A stretch of DNA of 64,000 bases from assembly GCA_029216955.1 (NCBI GenBank), contig JANAVB010012151.1, positions 107,501-171,500 of the forward strand, given 5' to 3'. Of this stretch, positions 45,015 to 57,978 are shown piece after piece. This stretch comes from Iris pallida. Taxonomy: Eukaryota; Streptophyta; Magnoliopsida; Asparagales; Iridaceae. The number at the start of each line of letters is the position of its first letter. Position 1 is the first letter of the stretch. The translations under genes and the position numbers were made by a program. The notes under the pieces were generated by a model that was not told the origin of the DNA, did not search any database, and worked only from the letters and a program-made list of their open reading frames with translations.

Positions 45015-48000
45015 AACCATGGGCCATGAATAAAAGAATTCAGAAAAGTACCACAGAGTTATACCAAGAATAAGAAACTATTTCTGCCTTTTTTATTGGT
45101 ATTTCTCTATATTAAGAAATTGATATTAGAAAACAGAAATGGTCTAACCATCTTTTCCTATAATGTTAGATCTTTTACAGGTGAGGTGATAAACTGATTG
45201 CAACTTTGCCACAAGTATTTTTTTCCCCACAAGTATTGATTCATTGCATCTCTAATTAACCGGGATGGTTGGGGTGGGGTAGAGATTGGTGGGGAGTATA
45301 TTTTAACGTGATCTTTTGAAATCTATTTAAACCCCCTCGTTTCAGCCTGAATTCACTCACACACCTAATTAGCTATTTGCAGCATTTGAAGGTTTGTATC
45401 TCTTCCTCTCCTTTCTGTCTTTTCAATATACTTCTTATGTTTCCTACAAATTTGTTTCTATTTTGGTACCTACTTGTCTGGTCTTATGCCTTCCACCTGT
45501 GCTTTTTGGTCTGACTGAATGCACAACATATATACCTGGTTTGAATACTTTCTTGCATATGAATCTGATCCACATTTCATTGTTCACATATACAGTTCTA
45601 ATCTCCCAAATTAGCAAAGAATGAAACAACTATCTTACGATCCAACAGATGAAAATTTTGGGTTTTGCTGAAATAAGAGAATCTTTATAGAAAGTACTAC
45701 TCTCACATTTGCATGACACACAATGACAAATACAGATGTATGAAACAAGAATGCACCTGACAAATATATATACCTTTCTCACTTTCACACCAAAGTCGAA
45801 AGTATTGCAAGTAGTTTTAGTTTTCTTCTTGTGTTTTGTTTGTGCAATAGCAGTCTCTCTGAAGAAGACATACATATAAGGCTTCCGAGGTTCAAGAAAG
45901 GAGGAAATGATGTCAAGGTTGGTGATCAACACGGTCTATAATTCTGTGTCTTGCTCACCTTCTTCTTATTATTATTCTATTTGTGGTATGTGTCATGAAC
46001 AGTCATGTAGCTTATTGGTGATGAAGTTGGGAAACTCAAATTTGTTGATTTTTTATTTGCATCTCATTAGTCAAATGGGATGACCATGACATCCAAAGTG
46101 AATAGTGAGTTCCAAACAAATGTTTCCTTTGGAGCTGAGATGCAAAAAAAAATGATATTTTCTGGCATGACTAATACTTCGTGTAGGCATGGACTTTACC
46201 GACCAGAAGAGACATGTTTTCCTAGGTTTAAGTTCTCATTTTGGGAAGAATCTTGGAAGTGAATATGATGTTTGGGATGAAAAGAAAAATGTATCCACAC
46301 ATAGAACACACTAATACATAAGTTTTAGATTTTGGCAAGTTAAACCTCCAAGATGCAGTCTCCTTAGGTGCTGAATTCTGCTGACCTACAACTTAGCATG
46401 TTCCCTGCTAACTCAGTCTAATTGCTCACTCAGGGTTCAGACACTTTTGGAAAAAGCTTCAACATATAGAAAACATGGAGATCATGATGAACACTGTAGA
46501 TCTTCATTTGGATGGCACGCCATGGAATATTTATTGTTTCCTGCATTTATTTTATTTGAGGCCTTCCTCAAAGAGAGAGCAATTTTCTACTTTTCTTATA
46601 TATGGAGAATTTAAAAGTTGATAAATCTCTTCCTTCTAATTCAATAATATTTCATCATAAGATTGCTCTATGTGAATCATTACTGAATAAGATGTCACAA
46701 GGCAATTGTGCCTCACAGTTGGAGTATATGTCGTATCTTGAGTACCATAATTTCCTTTTGGATATCAAATACATGTATATTTCGTATCTTGAGTATATTG
46801 CCACTGCCTCTTTTGCTGCAAAATATATAATCGAGAAGAACATTTCAGAGGTATTACTTCTCAAATTCTGGCTGGATTTGATCTTCATGCTGGGGAATTT
46901 TATTTTTAATTAAAATTTTGTTTTATTTTTTAACTAAAACAGGCTATTACTTCTCAAATTCTGGCTGGGACAATAAACAGGCTATTGTTTCATGAGGTGG
47001 CTATGGCAGGATATGGTGCATTCAACAAGGTTTCTCTACCTATAGTATGGTTTCCCTGGTAACTCTTCTCATTTAACACTTCAAAATGGTAAGAGTCATA
47101 TATGAATTTCATGCTTATAAGATGTTCGAGTTTATGCTTGTAAGGTCCTAGTTTCGTAGAATACTTTAATATTATCATAATAAATTCGACTGGTCTTTTT
47201 CACATACATAGTTAAGATTTGAATTTGTATCAGTGAATAATCCTTTAAGACACTAGTAAAAAATTATTTATGCTTCACCAAGGAGGGCTAACATCTGTCA
47301 TAGTAGTTACTGATAATTTTAACTATTAATATTTAACTGAAAATTGTCATTGCTCCACTATGTGTTTGATGCTTCCCTTGATCTCAGTCATACACAAATA
47401 TTGGAAGATTGATCAAAGTCCATTTTTGAATGGCTACCTTACTTACAAATAAAATGAATTGGCAAATACAGTAGACTTAATTCTTCTTTCTTATCACGTA
47501 TGAAATAACTGGGAGTATATTTTGGTTGTTACGTGTGAATGGTAATTGTATGCATAATGCTATTTTAAATGTCTGGTGCATATTTTTGGAGCTTTAAATT
47601 GAATACAGGAAAAATGCGTGTAATACAGGAGATGGATTATCGGAAAGAGGCAAGGAATGGGCTCAGATTCAGGTAGTAGAATTTTTTATTAATGGTTTGA
47701 TTACATTCACCTGTGTTTGACAATATTTTAATGTGCTCTCTTAATGCGTTATACATTTAGTAGATCGAAATTGTCCGGTTAATACATCTGAGCATTTTAG
47801 AGATAACCATCTCTAAATTGGTGAAGGATTGGTCTCATATGTCTGGGTAAATATTACATGCCATCTTTATTTTCTTCTTTTATTCATTTCTTGAGATTGT
47901 GAGCAGGGAGGGCATGAACCTTGTGGACGATATGAAGGACAAGGTTGGGGGGAATGGCATGAATGATGCATGTGGCTGCAAGCGGCAAACATAGGGGCAA

Positions 48001-50741
48001 CAATAGAAGCAAGGTGACAAAGGCTGGTAGGGATGAACCTAGACACCCCCACCCTAGTCCAGCTCCGCCCTTGTTGATCTCGAATAATGCCGGAATGGAA
48101 AACAACACTTAGTTCATCGATCCTCTATATATTGTTATCTCGCAACCTCTCTTTGGCTTCACTCCCCTCCCTCTAGTTAGCAAGCAACCCCCTTAGGAAG
48201 CTCCTAAGCTTTTGTTTTTCAATTTGTCTAAATTCATAATGGATACATTGTGGTTGGTAACATCTTTGAATTAACAAAACAAAAAAAGGTGATTCGAACC
48301 CTTTGATAAACGATAGCCTATATATCAGATCCAACGTTATGCCTTAAACCACTCGCCATCTCTCTTACAACATCCACAACTGGTTTACCAATTTGGAGTC
48401 ACATTTTTGTGTCTCGAGAACGGTCTTGATATCCATGCATGCTTACTTTTTCTCATTTATTGGGTCTAATGTTGTCTTCTACATTGGAGTTGGGATCCTG
48501 TCTGAACTTGGAGTAGTTTTGGAGATCTAACTGCCTAGGTTTTGAGTTCGGTTGGACAGTTTGGAGCTGCATATAAGTACTAGTTGGGAGACTGTGACCT
48601 CAAGATTTCTGCTTTATCATTAGAGCTCTGAATTTCTCTAGAGTGGCAGAGTATTTATTTTATTTATTATCTTTCACTAGATTATATATTATAGAGTACA
48701 TCTTCGACAACAATATATTATGGTACCTATCTTTACATGTTTGAGATTATTCTTTCACTTTACAAATATCTTGTAGTTAATAGTTTTCATCTTTGAATAA
48801 GGAACTTTATGGTGGGCTCCAGGATGTTTTTATCCCAGACGTGTACTGAATGGACTAGACGTCGAGTTCTTGTCAAGGAATGGGTGGAGGTGCTTTAAAA
48901 TTTCTTTTGGTTTGCATTAGTTCGATGGAAAGTGAGGAGAGGAGGAAAATGGAAGTTTTTCATGTAAAATGGTTCCATTTGTATAGTATCCGTTTGTCCT
49001 TTACTTTCACTCACTTCCTTAGCAACCAAGCATGACCTTTTATGTACTAATGACATGATCTGCACTAGAGTTAGCTCTGAGATTGATGTTTCCTATGTAG
49101 ATGAAAAATTAGTTGAAGTAAATGACCTTTATCTGGTAGAGGTTAAAGTAGAAGTTTCCTTTAATAAAGATGTTATATTTTGTTAGATTCAAACACTTTT
49201 TAACTGTCATCTTTACATAGGGAATTGATGTTTTCTGTCATAACAGGCCGGAGTGTACTGCTTACTTTCTCAGCTTCTTGAATAAGAATTTTATCTGGGA
49301 ATTTTCAATGAACCTCTGATGGGAAGTTAGCGTACTTGGGTATATTTTCTCCTCACTTTATACAACTCAAATATGGTAGCAGGACTTGTAATACTTGCTT
49401 TCATAAATGTTTTTTTACTTAATTAAACTTATAATTTTGGGAGGTCTTTTATTCTTTACTTAAGAATGGAACGAAAAAGTCACCTTTTTCCATAAGCATG
49501 TTACATCTTGTCAAATGTGATAGGCAAGTATATAATTTTTTTACTAAAAGCACACGGCTTCTCATGTATGTAGTGTGCTTACTCCGATGAATTCCACAAT
49601 TGAGAAGTCTTCATGGTTGGGAGCAGTTATTGTATTTTTTTTAGCATAAGAACCCAATTTCATGAAAGACAGTATTTTTTTTCTTTTTCTGGTTTAAAAA
49701 AACTTAATGGGTCTCCACGAGGAGGAGAATAAATTTTGTAAATGTAGCTTTTTGAGAGAGGTGGTGGGGAAGTTAGTACCTGATGAAGGTATATAATTGA
49801 TTCACAACTTTTTCTTGTATCTTAAGTAAATACAAAATGATTTATGTAATTTTCTCTTAAAATTAACATGCAGTGGGATGACTATTTCTTTGGGCGGCGA
49901 TATTCAATTAGATTTGATGTGTTATTTAATTAATTAATTGTCTCCAAATGCACATATAGCATGAAGCATGCTTATCTTAGTTTGATTATGAGCTTGTAGT
50001 GATCGTGTTTCCTTATTCCCCAGACTTCAGAAGGACAAAGTTACAAAGGCATTGACATGTTCCTTTTTTCTTTTTTATTATTTAAGTCTTCACATAATCG
50101 AAATAGTAAATACATTTGAAGCACTAGAAATTCTTTCAACACTTGTTTCCAGGCTATGCTGCTATTATAAAGTTGGATACATATACTACAAGTAGTACTT
50201 ATACCTTCGTAATAAAGTTCTCTATTTATACTGTAAGTAGTAAGCACTAGAAATGATTTGTTCTTGTAAAAGTTTAGATGTGATATTACCTTCAACTCAA
50301 GTTTACAACATGTTATTTTGCATATTTGTTTATCTTTTTTATGAAATTCTCTGAGTTTTCTACAAGAACTAGTTCATGTAGAGTAATGACACATGTAATG
50401 TTACTTCAGAGAATGCATCAGTGTAAAAAGGCTTCTAAATGTTATAATCAATGTTTTATTTTTCTAAGGGTCGTCAATCTTTGTTCAAGTTCTTTTGGGA
50501 TCAGATTATTTCTCTAGCACCTTTTCAGATGTATCTTTGGTGATATTTCGACTGGCACCACAAGTGTGGATTTAATTTACTTCTATGCACAATCAATAAT
50601 GTATATCATGCTTTTCAATTAAGTAAATCATCTTCTCCATGTTGTGATCATGTGATTTTAAGAATACCATCGTCTCCATGATTGCCTTCGCAGCTATAAT
50701 ATGATTTTGGAAGCGACTGACGCATTAAGAAAGAGCGTTAG
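45015..50741. other. CACTA interior, AT-rich, no gene supported
   Basis: No reading frame with recognisable content. Local features: a direct repeat (TATTACTTCTCAAATTCTGGCTGG at about 46853 and 46947, shown here as two halves TATTACTTCTCA and AATTCTGGCTGG) and a tRNA-like relic at 48289-48365. It may contain decayed introns and exons of the original transposase genes. Confidence 0.5.
48289..48365 (-). repeat. tRNA-Ser/Leu-like relic or SINE head
   Basis: Minus strand: GATGGCGAGTGGTTTAAGGC (near A box) and, about 45 bases later, AGGGTTCGAATCACC, a near-perfect B box, followed by T runs. The cloverleaf is not intact, so it is not called as a tRNA gene. Confidence 0.45.
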
Positions 50742-50870
50742 GAGCAAGTGGCGCGGCATAAGAAAGAGATTGAGGCGGTCAAGAATGAGCTTAGGACTGA
50801 ACTCAAAGAGGAAGTTATTGCAATGATTTTGGAGAGTGATGTGTATAATGGTGCAGAATGCTGTGTGTGA
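50742..50870 (+). pseudogene. Tail of a plant En/Spm-type transposase-associated protein
   Basis: Reads EQVARHKKEIEAVKNELRTE, then LKEEVIAMILESDVYNGAECCV and a stop. It is a charged coiled coil with heptad spacing, resembling the C-terminal end of the plant Ptta/En/Spm protein family that is encoded near the end of CACTA elements. A stop or splice acceptor (TTAG|GAG) lies directly before it. Its position about 720 bp from the right end and its orientation fit the last exon of such a gene. Identification rests on a short segment. Confidence 0.45.
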
Positions 50871-51229
50871 TGTTATGTTTTGTAACTAATGATGGTGTGT
50901 GATGTATTATGTTATATATGGAAATGTTGGTAAAGAATGGATTGATTTTGTAGTTGATGGTGTGTGTGATGTATTATGTTTTGGATTTATTTTAAAATGT
51001 TGGCAAAGAATGCTTAATGCTAAGCATTTATGTTGTTTTTCAATTGAACATTAGAGTTATATATGAATTTTTTTTGTCTTCAACCTTGATGTTAAGATTT
51101 TTTTGTATGGGAGCTCCGACATCGGGAGATACATCTGAGAACAAGCTTAAGTTTGACACACCTGATCATATGAATACTGTGATGTGTATTTAAATTGTAT
51201 ATTTTATGGCTGGAAAATGCAAATGGTAA

Positions 51230-51588
51230 TGTCATAAGTGTTACTTTTGGGACAGTTATGTAATTGTCCTAGATATAAACGACATTCTTTTGTAACGCTG
51301 GCAAATTTGTTTAGGACGGATGTTATTCGTCACAAACTCTTTTATTTTGGGACCGTTTTGTAAACCATTGTAAACATGTAATAATTCAAACTCTTTTGGT
51401 ACGGTTACATTTTTCGACCCTAAAACCAAATTAGGACGGTATTTTTCGTCCTAAAACTTTTTGCCATGCCACCCTAATAGCACTGTCACTTACCGTCCTA
51501 AAATTCGTCCCAAATCACAATTTAGGACTGATTTGGGTCTTTTTAAGACAGATTTTTGGGGTCCCAAAAAGACACTTTTTTTGTAGTG
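51230..51588. repeat. CACTA right subterminal and terminal repeats
   Basis: Many TTTGGGACG/TTAGGACGG/CGTCCTAAAA words in both orientations, ending with the inverted terminal repeat. Confidence 0.8.
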
Positions 51589-54500
51589 ATATACTCTCCG
51601 AATGGAGGTGACATAGCAAATACAGCCTCAAGACTAAGGTAGAACATGATAAGGATAGATAGATAAACATCTGGAATGAAAACACAGAGATACAATGCAG
51701 AATTCTAAGTGTCTAAATAAGTACATATCCCAAAATATCTCAGAATCCATATACAGTAATCCATGAAAAGTAAAGACATCCTAATCTAGGGGAGTGTCAT
51801 CCGCTGCTAGTGGGTCATGCTGCTGGTCCAAGTCCAAGCACTTACCTAGTGTAGCACCGTAATACGTAGGACAGAACGCCTCAGCCTCATCCTCTATAAT
51901 ATTTCAACAGGTCCAGTCAGGACAGGAGCGAGCACAGTACATCTCAACAAATCATAGCAGGTTAGGATATATAATCATGCTAGAGAGTAAGATACAAGAA
52001 ACTGAAGGAAATAACATGATAAAAAGGAAGACTGTAAAAAAATAGATACCATATATAGAGAACTATCAGTGACTAGTGATTCAGAGCACAAGACGGTTAT
52101 GTAAACGGCACGATGTTGTACACGAGTAATCTACAGAGGTTTGTACGCGAGTAATCTACTGGATTGATTACATAACCACTTATACTCCCCCGCCCCAATC
52201 AATATACAAGGATCTAGCCAAGTTATGTTATTATACACGAAGAATAGTCGTACACGAAGATAATGTGAGTACATGAATATACACAATTTCACACGATTTG
52301 TACACGAATGTCACGAATACAAGGAGTACACGATGCTCACGATAAAGTACACGAACACGAAATACCCGATGTATCCGCTAAGGGGATAACATCGCACGAC
52401 AAGATCCATATAGTACTAATCCGTGTTTTCAACGTGTCAGCATCATGTAAAGTAATCTAAAGCAGGAAATATACTCCTAATGCAGGATATGAAATGATCA
52501 GAGAATGTACTTGCCTATATCCTGAGTATCTGAAGAATATCTACTGTCCGAGGAGTGGAGTGTCTCCTATAGAATAGTACAAGTCACTATGAGTCTAAAA
52601 TGATAATAAGATGCAATTCCATGCATTCTACATGAATCTAGGTCAATCTAGGTCAAACCTAAGTCAAACAAGTCTACACTAGTCTAATTAGTCTATTTCT
52701 AGGTCTAAACAAGTCTAATCTAGACTCTATACTGGCATTCAAGCCACCCATAGGCTAAGAGCCCTAGTCTAGGCTATTAGGCAATACCATGCCTAAAACC
52801 AAACCATATCACATATACACATGTCAATTCATATATCTAATATAATACACATATTGATATATTTATATTATATAACATAGTAACATACATTAGCATATAG
52901 GCTACCTATATGTATACCACACATACAAGAAAAGGGAAGGGCATATGTGATCATGTGTTCAAGTGTCAAAGGAGTGTGAGATAGACATGTGTGTGTGTTA
53001 GTGAGACATGGCATGAGGGTTCTGTGTTCAAGTGTTCCTAAAATCAGTGAGCACATTGGGTATAATATCCTGAATTCAGAACAGTGTAGTGATACATTGT
53101 GTATATGTGTCAAATGGAAATTAGTAGCTAACATGTATGTGGGCAATAGGAAAAACAGAGAATGAAAGTGTTTAGTGAATCCTGTGTGCAGTGATATGTG
53201 CAAGCCTGGAAAACATTAACAGTGTAGTGATAGGCAAACCTGGGTACAAATATCAGTGAAGTGTTAAAAGAAAAAACAGTGGCAGCTAACAATGTGTGAT
53301 ATCCAGGAAAAAACATGAAAACAGGAAATGGTAATAAACTGTGTGTGTACAGGAATAGTGTGGCATTAGAAAACAGTGGTATACATTGCTCATGTGTGTG
53401 TATGTGGAAACACAACAGTGTGGAAAAGCATGACAGTAACATGAATCAACATTCATTTCAGTAAAAGAATGAAATAACTTGACAGTTAACAAGAAACAGT
53501 GAGTTAATACATTGAATGGGAAGAAAAAAGACAAGGTACATTACTAATCTCAGATTTTGGAAGAAGGGAATCAATTTCTAGATTATGAAGAATTAACAAT
53601 CATTCCAACTCAACAGTTAAGGATAAAAATCAATTTCATGATATCAATTCTCAGTTTCCTATATTCGAACCCAACACAAAGTCTAATATCCCATTCTCAA
53701 ACCATAAAGCCTATTGAATTGTAATGTTTAGCTAAACATGAACTACCAATCATGTGGGAGTAATTAATCAGTGGCAAACATAAATAAAACTGGATTAAAA
53801 GTGTTCAGGAACTCTGAATAACCAAGTATCAGAACATGGTATCAGTGTATCAGCCGATTGCAATTAACCGAAATTCGAATCCAATTCCCACATCAATACC
53901 TAAACTAACATGTAAATACAATCTAACATATATCATAAATCATGTTTAGGATCTAATTAACAATTAAAATCATAATTTAAATCATTAAAATCTGAATTAA
54001 AACAGTGAATCAAAACAATAGGCTGTACACGCACAGTGCACACCCAGTGCACGCATAATACCGTGTCCGACACGACACGAGAGATTGTGTAACTCTGGGA
54101 ACCTCGTTTCAGTGGTTGCCCCAACTCATATGTCCAATATCACGTGTCCATGTGTCGTGTCCAAGGAGGATTTGCCCCCGAGTAGCAGGGCAAATCTGTG
54201 CGGCTGGAACGCGCGTGTTCGTGTCCTTGAATCGACACGACACGACACAGAAATTGACTCAGTCGAGGGGGGAAACCATAAAGCACATGAACATAAAGAA
54301 TTTCATTCAAAAACATGCCAGAAATCAAATCGAAATGCCCTTTGGGGCATTTCATCAAACACATTCATGCAAGGACTGATACGTGTCCGATACGGACACG
54401 TATTAGACACGAAACCTAGGGATAGCTATACCTACAGTTAGGGTAGACCTAGGGCTTCCTAAATATGCAATAATAACAATAATTTATGGAAGGAATTCGA

Positions 54501-55192
54501 AATTTACCTAGGGTTTGCATGGCTCAAAAATCCCCAATGTGAGTGGATCCTCAAGCTACCAAAACTTCTTCAAATTGTCCACACTCTGAAATTTCTCAAC
54601 ACAAACAGCAAGTAGAAGGAATTTAGAACCTATTACAATTGGTTTGGATGGAAAAGGAATTAAATTAGATTTCTAGGAATTATTGAAGTTGGGGATTTAC
54701 CTCTTTTTCCAACTTGAGAACTTTCTAAAGGAGGCTAGCCCTAACTTTGAGGAGGCATTAAATAGATAGGGGGAAGCCCTAAGTGGCCGGCCAAGGGGTA
54801 TTGGGCTAGGGTTAGGGTTTACATGGTGTTGGGTTTTGGGCCTCTATGGGCTTAAGTCATTAATCATGACTTGTAAAGTCATAAGCCATTAATCCATTCT
54901 CTATTCAATATTCCTATTCCCAAATTGATTCTAATGACTAGGATAGGGTTAACTTAAATTAACCTAGGGTTTCATAATCTAACCAAGTGGTCATGGCTAG
55001 GGTTAGCTTCTAGGTTAGACTCCAAAGTCACCACTAGTCAAAGTCTAGATTAGTCACTAATTAAAATTTACCAAAAATAACATTAATTCTAATAAATCTA
55101 AATAATACATAATAATTCCAAATAATTCCCAAAATTCAAAAATGGCCAAAATACCCTCAAGCTAGAAATATGGTAGTGACAAATCTATCCCC

Positions 55193-55684
55193 TTAAAATA
55201 ATTTTGTCCTCGAAATTAAAAGGACAAAACTAACAGATGAGAAGGATAGATAATCAAACCTCACGGTGCAAACAAATATGGGTATCGCTCGCGCATCATC
55301 ATCCTCCCGCTCCCAGGTCGACTCTCCTGGAGAATGATGCCTCCATACGACGCGAACTAAGGATATCATCTGGTTTCTCAGCACCTTCTCACGGTGATCC
55401 AGAATCTCCACAGGCTGCTCTGGATAATTGAGAGTAGGTCCAACCTCAATCTCCGAATGATCAAGCACATGGCTAGGGTCAGCCACGTACCGTCTCAACT
55501 GTGATACGTAGAATACATTGTGGACGTCCACTAGTGCAGGTGGCAAGTCTAGCCTATAAGCCACATCACCGACCCTCCTGCTAATCACGAAAGGTCCGAT
55601 GAAGCGTGGACTAAGCTTCACACCTCCACCAAAATGTATCGTACCACGAGTCAGAGATATCCACAGAAAAACTATGTCTCCAAC
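55193..55684 (-). pseudogene. A2 integrase C-terminus with chromodomain-like end (exon 2)
   Basis: VKLSPRFIGPFVI, VGDVAYRLDLPPALVDVHNVFYVSQ, then PVEILDHREKVLRNQ and VVWRHHSPGESTWERED. The Trp is intact here, unlike A1. A small insertion in the GAGGATGATG stretch near 55295 shifts the last residues into another frame ending at 55193. Confidence 0.85.
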
Positions 55685-55780
55685 CTAATCACAAGCAAGG
55701 TCTCAAGTTACTAAAAATCAAACACGATCAATCAAAAAAAAAAATACCACCTACTTCTAACCCTATCTCTAAATATGTAC
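55685..55780 (-). other. Intron-like segment in A2 integrase
   Basis: 96 bp, GAG|GTACAT...GTGATTAG|GTT, phase 0, matching 18310-18404. Retention would give EVHI then a stop. GT and AG are preserved. Confidence 0.75.
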
Positions 55781-56560
55781 CTCAAACTCCAACGGCCTCC
55801 GGTGGCTATCGGCCCAGTGCCGATGTCTGTCCTGCGCCATGCGAAGTCTATCCCTGATGAGCTTCACCTTCTCGGCTGCATCAACAACCATCTCTGGTCC
55901 CAGTAAAGCTCGCTCTCCAACATCATCCCAAGATAAGGGTGTACGACACCTACGCCCGTACAGAGCCTCAAAAGGTGATATCTCAATCCTTGCCTGATAA
56001 CTGTCGTTGTAAGCAAACTCCACCAAATGTAGATGATCCTCCCAGGAGCCTCTAAAATCCAGGACACACATCCGCAGCAAATCTTCAAGCATTTGAATTG
56101 TCCTCTCTAACTGTCCGTCCGTCTGGGGGTGGTATGCAGTACTAAACTTGAGCTGAGTGCCCAAACTAGTCTGCAGACTCCTCCAAAAATAGGAAGTAAA
56201 GCGACTATTCCAATCTGAGACAATGCTGACGGGAACTCTGTAAATCCTGACTATCTGCCGCATGTACAACTCCGCAAGCCTCTCTGTAGACGTACCCACC
56301 TTGAATGGAAAGAAGTAGGCCGATTTGGTCAACCTGTCAACGATGACCCAAATCACGTCTTTTCCTCCTGGTGTACGCGGTAACCCAGATACGAAATCCA
56401 TGGTGATATGTTCCCACTTCCACTCTGGAATGGGCATGGCTGCAATAATCCTCTGGGCCTCTGCCTTGACCTGCAGACAGACTAAGCATCTAGCTACAAA
56501 GCGAGCTATCTTTCGCTTCATTCCGTACCACCAGACGTACTCTCGCAGATCTCTGTACAT
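55781..56560 (-). pseudogene. A2 integrase core
   Basis: CLVCLQVKAEAQRIIAAMPIPEW lacks several residues present in A1 (RPEGLLQPL). The catalytic region keeps [23 protein letters not shown] and QTDGQLERTIQ, so the three D, D, E positions remain although the second motif is altered (RD to WN). It runs through MLEDLLRMCVLDFRGSW to RRPLEFE at the intron donor. Confidence 0.87.
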
Positions 56561-57030
56561 CTTGTTGGCACCAGGATGTATAGAGTACTACGATCTGTGA
56601 GCCTCCTGCATGATCTGCTCCCTGAGCTCCCCGCTAGGCACACATAATCAGGAACCGTGCCTCAAGGCACCATCCTCTGCAAGAGAAAACTCGCCATCCA
56701 CCAACCCTGCACGAACCTGCTCTCGGATACACCGCAGAGACACATCCTCGAACTGCGTCGCCTTGATCCTCTCCATCAAGTCCGACTGTATCTGAAGGCC
56801 CCACAACTGCATCTGCACTCCGAGCACAATCACCTCAATCCCAAGGCTCTCTAAGTCTGCAAGCAAGTGCTGGTCCATAGTCAAACACATGGCTATCGGA
56901 TACCTACTCAAGGCATCGACAACCACGTTGGCCTTTCCTGGGTGATACTAAAGTGAGATGTCAAAGTCCTTCATCAACTCTAGCCACCTGCACTGCATCA
57001 TGTTGAGCTCTTTCTGTGTAAACACATACT
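56561..57030 (-). pseudogene. A2 RNase H/integrase linker
   Basis: Holds ALSRYPIAMCLTMDQHLLADL and [29 protein letters not shown] (56648-56926). Stops near 56588 and 56648 and a one-base deletion near 57050 separate it from its neighbours. Confidence 0.8.
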
Positions 57031-57978
57031 TCAAGCTCTTATGATCTGTAAAATCTCCACCCTCTCGCCATAAAGATAGTGCTTCCACAACTTCAGAGCA
57101 AAAATCACCGCTGCCAGCTCCAGGTCATGGGTAGGGTAGTTCTTCTTATGGGGACGTAATTGCCTGGAAGCATAGGCAATCACCTTCCCATGCTGCTGTA
57201 AGACACAACCCAGCCCCTTCCCTGAAGCATCACTATAAATAGTGAATCCACCTGAACCTGAAGGTAATGTCAGAATCGGAGCTGTCGTAAGCCACTTCTT
57301 CAACTCATCAAAAGCTGTCTGACACTCCTCTGACCAAATATACTCAGCATCCTTCCGGGTCAACCGAGTCAACGGCTCTGTAACTCGGGAGAAATCCTGC
57401 ACAGATCTCCTATAATATCCTGCCAGCCCAAGGAAACTCCTGATCTCTGCCACTGAAGTCGGTGCTGCCCAAGCCTCAACTGCTGTGATCTTCTTCAGGT
57501 CCACTGAGATGCCATCTCCAGTCACCACATGACCCAAGAAGTCAACCCTGTCTAGGAAGAACTCGCACTTCGAGAGCTTGCCATACAATCTTTCCCTCCT
57601 GAGTGTCTCCAGAACCACTCTCAAGTGCTCCTCGTGCTCTTCCTCTGTCTTGGAATACACTAGGATATCATCAATGAATACCACCATAAACTTGTCCAAG
57701 TACTGGTGGAACACCTTGTTCATTAGGATCATAAACACTGCTGGTGCATTGGTCAGCCCAAACGGCATAACCAAAAACTCAAACTGCCCGTACCGCGTCC
57801 TGAAAGCGGTCTTGGGAATATCCTCCCGCTTCACCTTCACCTGGTGATAACCTGACCTCAAATCAATCTTGGAGAATACCCGAGCTCCGCTCAACTGATC
57901 AAAGAGATCATTGATCCGCGACAATGGGTATCTGTTCTTGATTGTCAGGTTGTTAAGTGCCCTGTAGTCGATACACAT
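57031..57978 (-). pseudogene. A2 reverse transcriptase and RNase H
   Basis: [47 protein letters not shown], catalytic [20 protein letters not shown], then RNase [17 protein letters not shown] and [20 protein letters not shown]. Ends in a frameshift at about 57050 (EILQIIRA). Confidence 0.9.

Larger units (their letters stand above)
43783..51588. mobile_element. CACTA (En/Spm-type) DNA transposon, 7.8 kb, degenerate
   Basis: 7806 bp. The ends are CACTACAAAAAAGTGTCT (43783-43800, continuing TTTTTGGGAC) and its complement (51561-51588, with one extra A), so the inverted repeats are about 27-28 bp. The interrupted LTR reads CAGTAT|AT, and comparison with the intact LTR at 14190-14210 shows only AT is duplicated (43781-43782 and 51589-51590). 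Subterminal regions carry repeated GGGACG/AGGACGG motifs typical of CACTA elements. No full transposase was found, only a 43-codon tail (50742-50870). Most of the interior is AT-rich DNA without supportable genes. Confidence 0.9.
14074..55181 (-). mobile_element. Ty3/gypsy chromovirus A1 (with nested insertions)
   Basis: Minus-strand element: 3' LTR 14074-17806, internal region 17807-21206 plus 41936-43657, and 5' LTR 43658-55181, which itself contains a CACTA element. Domain order gag-PR-RT-RH-INT and a chromodomain-like C-terminus place it among Ty3/gypsy chromoviruses, probably the Tekay/Del group. LTRs start TGTCACTACC and end CGGGTCGTGACA, read on the minus strand. It carries a 20.7-kb insertion (B) in the protease. 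The base 5' of 14074 belongs to a copia integrase; GTGGT (14069-14073) is the presumed target duplication, and its partner would lie beyond the window. Its 5' LTR also serves as the 3' LTR of the neighbouring copy A2. Confidence 0.9.
43658..55181 (-). repeat. Family A LTR, copy 2 (shared by A1 and A2, split by CACTA)
   Basis: 43658-43782 and 51589-55181 together make an LTR of about 3.72 kb that matches 14074-17806. It sits next to the primer-binding side of A1 and the polypurine side of A2, so it serves as 5' LTR of one and 3' LTR of the other. The CACTA element lies 125 bp from its start. Confidence 0.92.

Noticed and set aside
56222..56240. Loss of a catalytic Asp in A2 integrase (SDRDSRF to SDWNSRF)
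   Set aside because: The catalytic Asp is the first one (SD), which remains. The changed residue is not part of the D,D,E triad.
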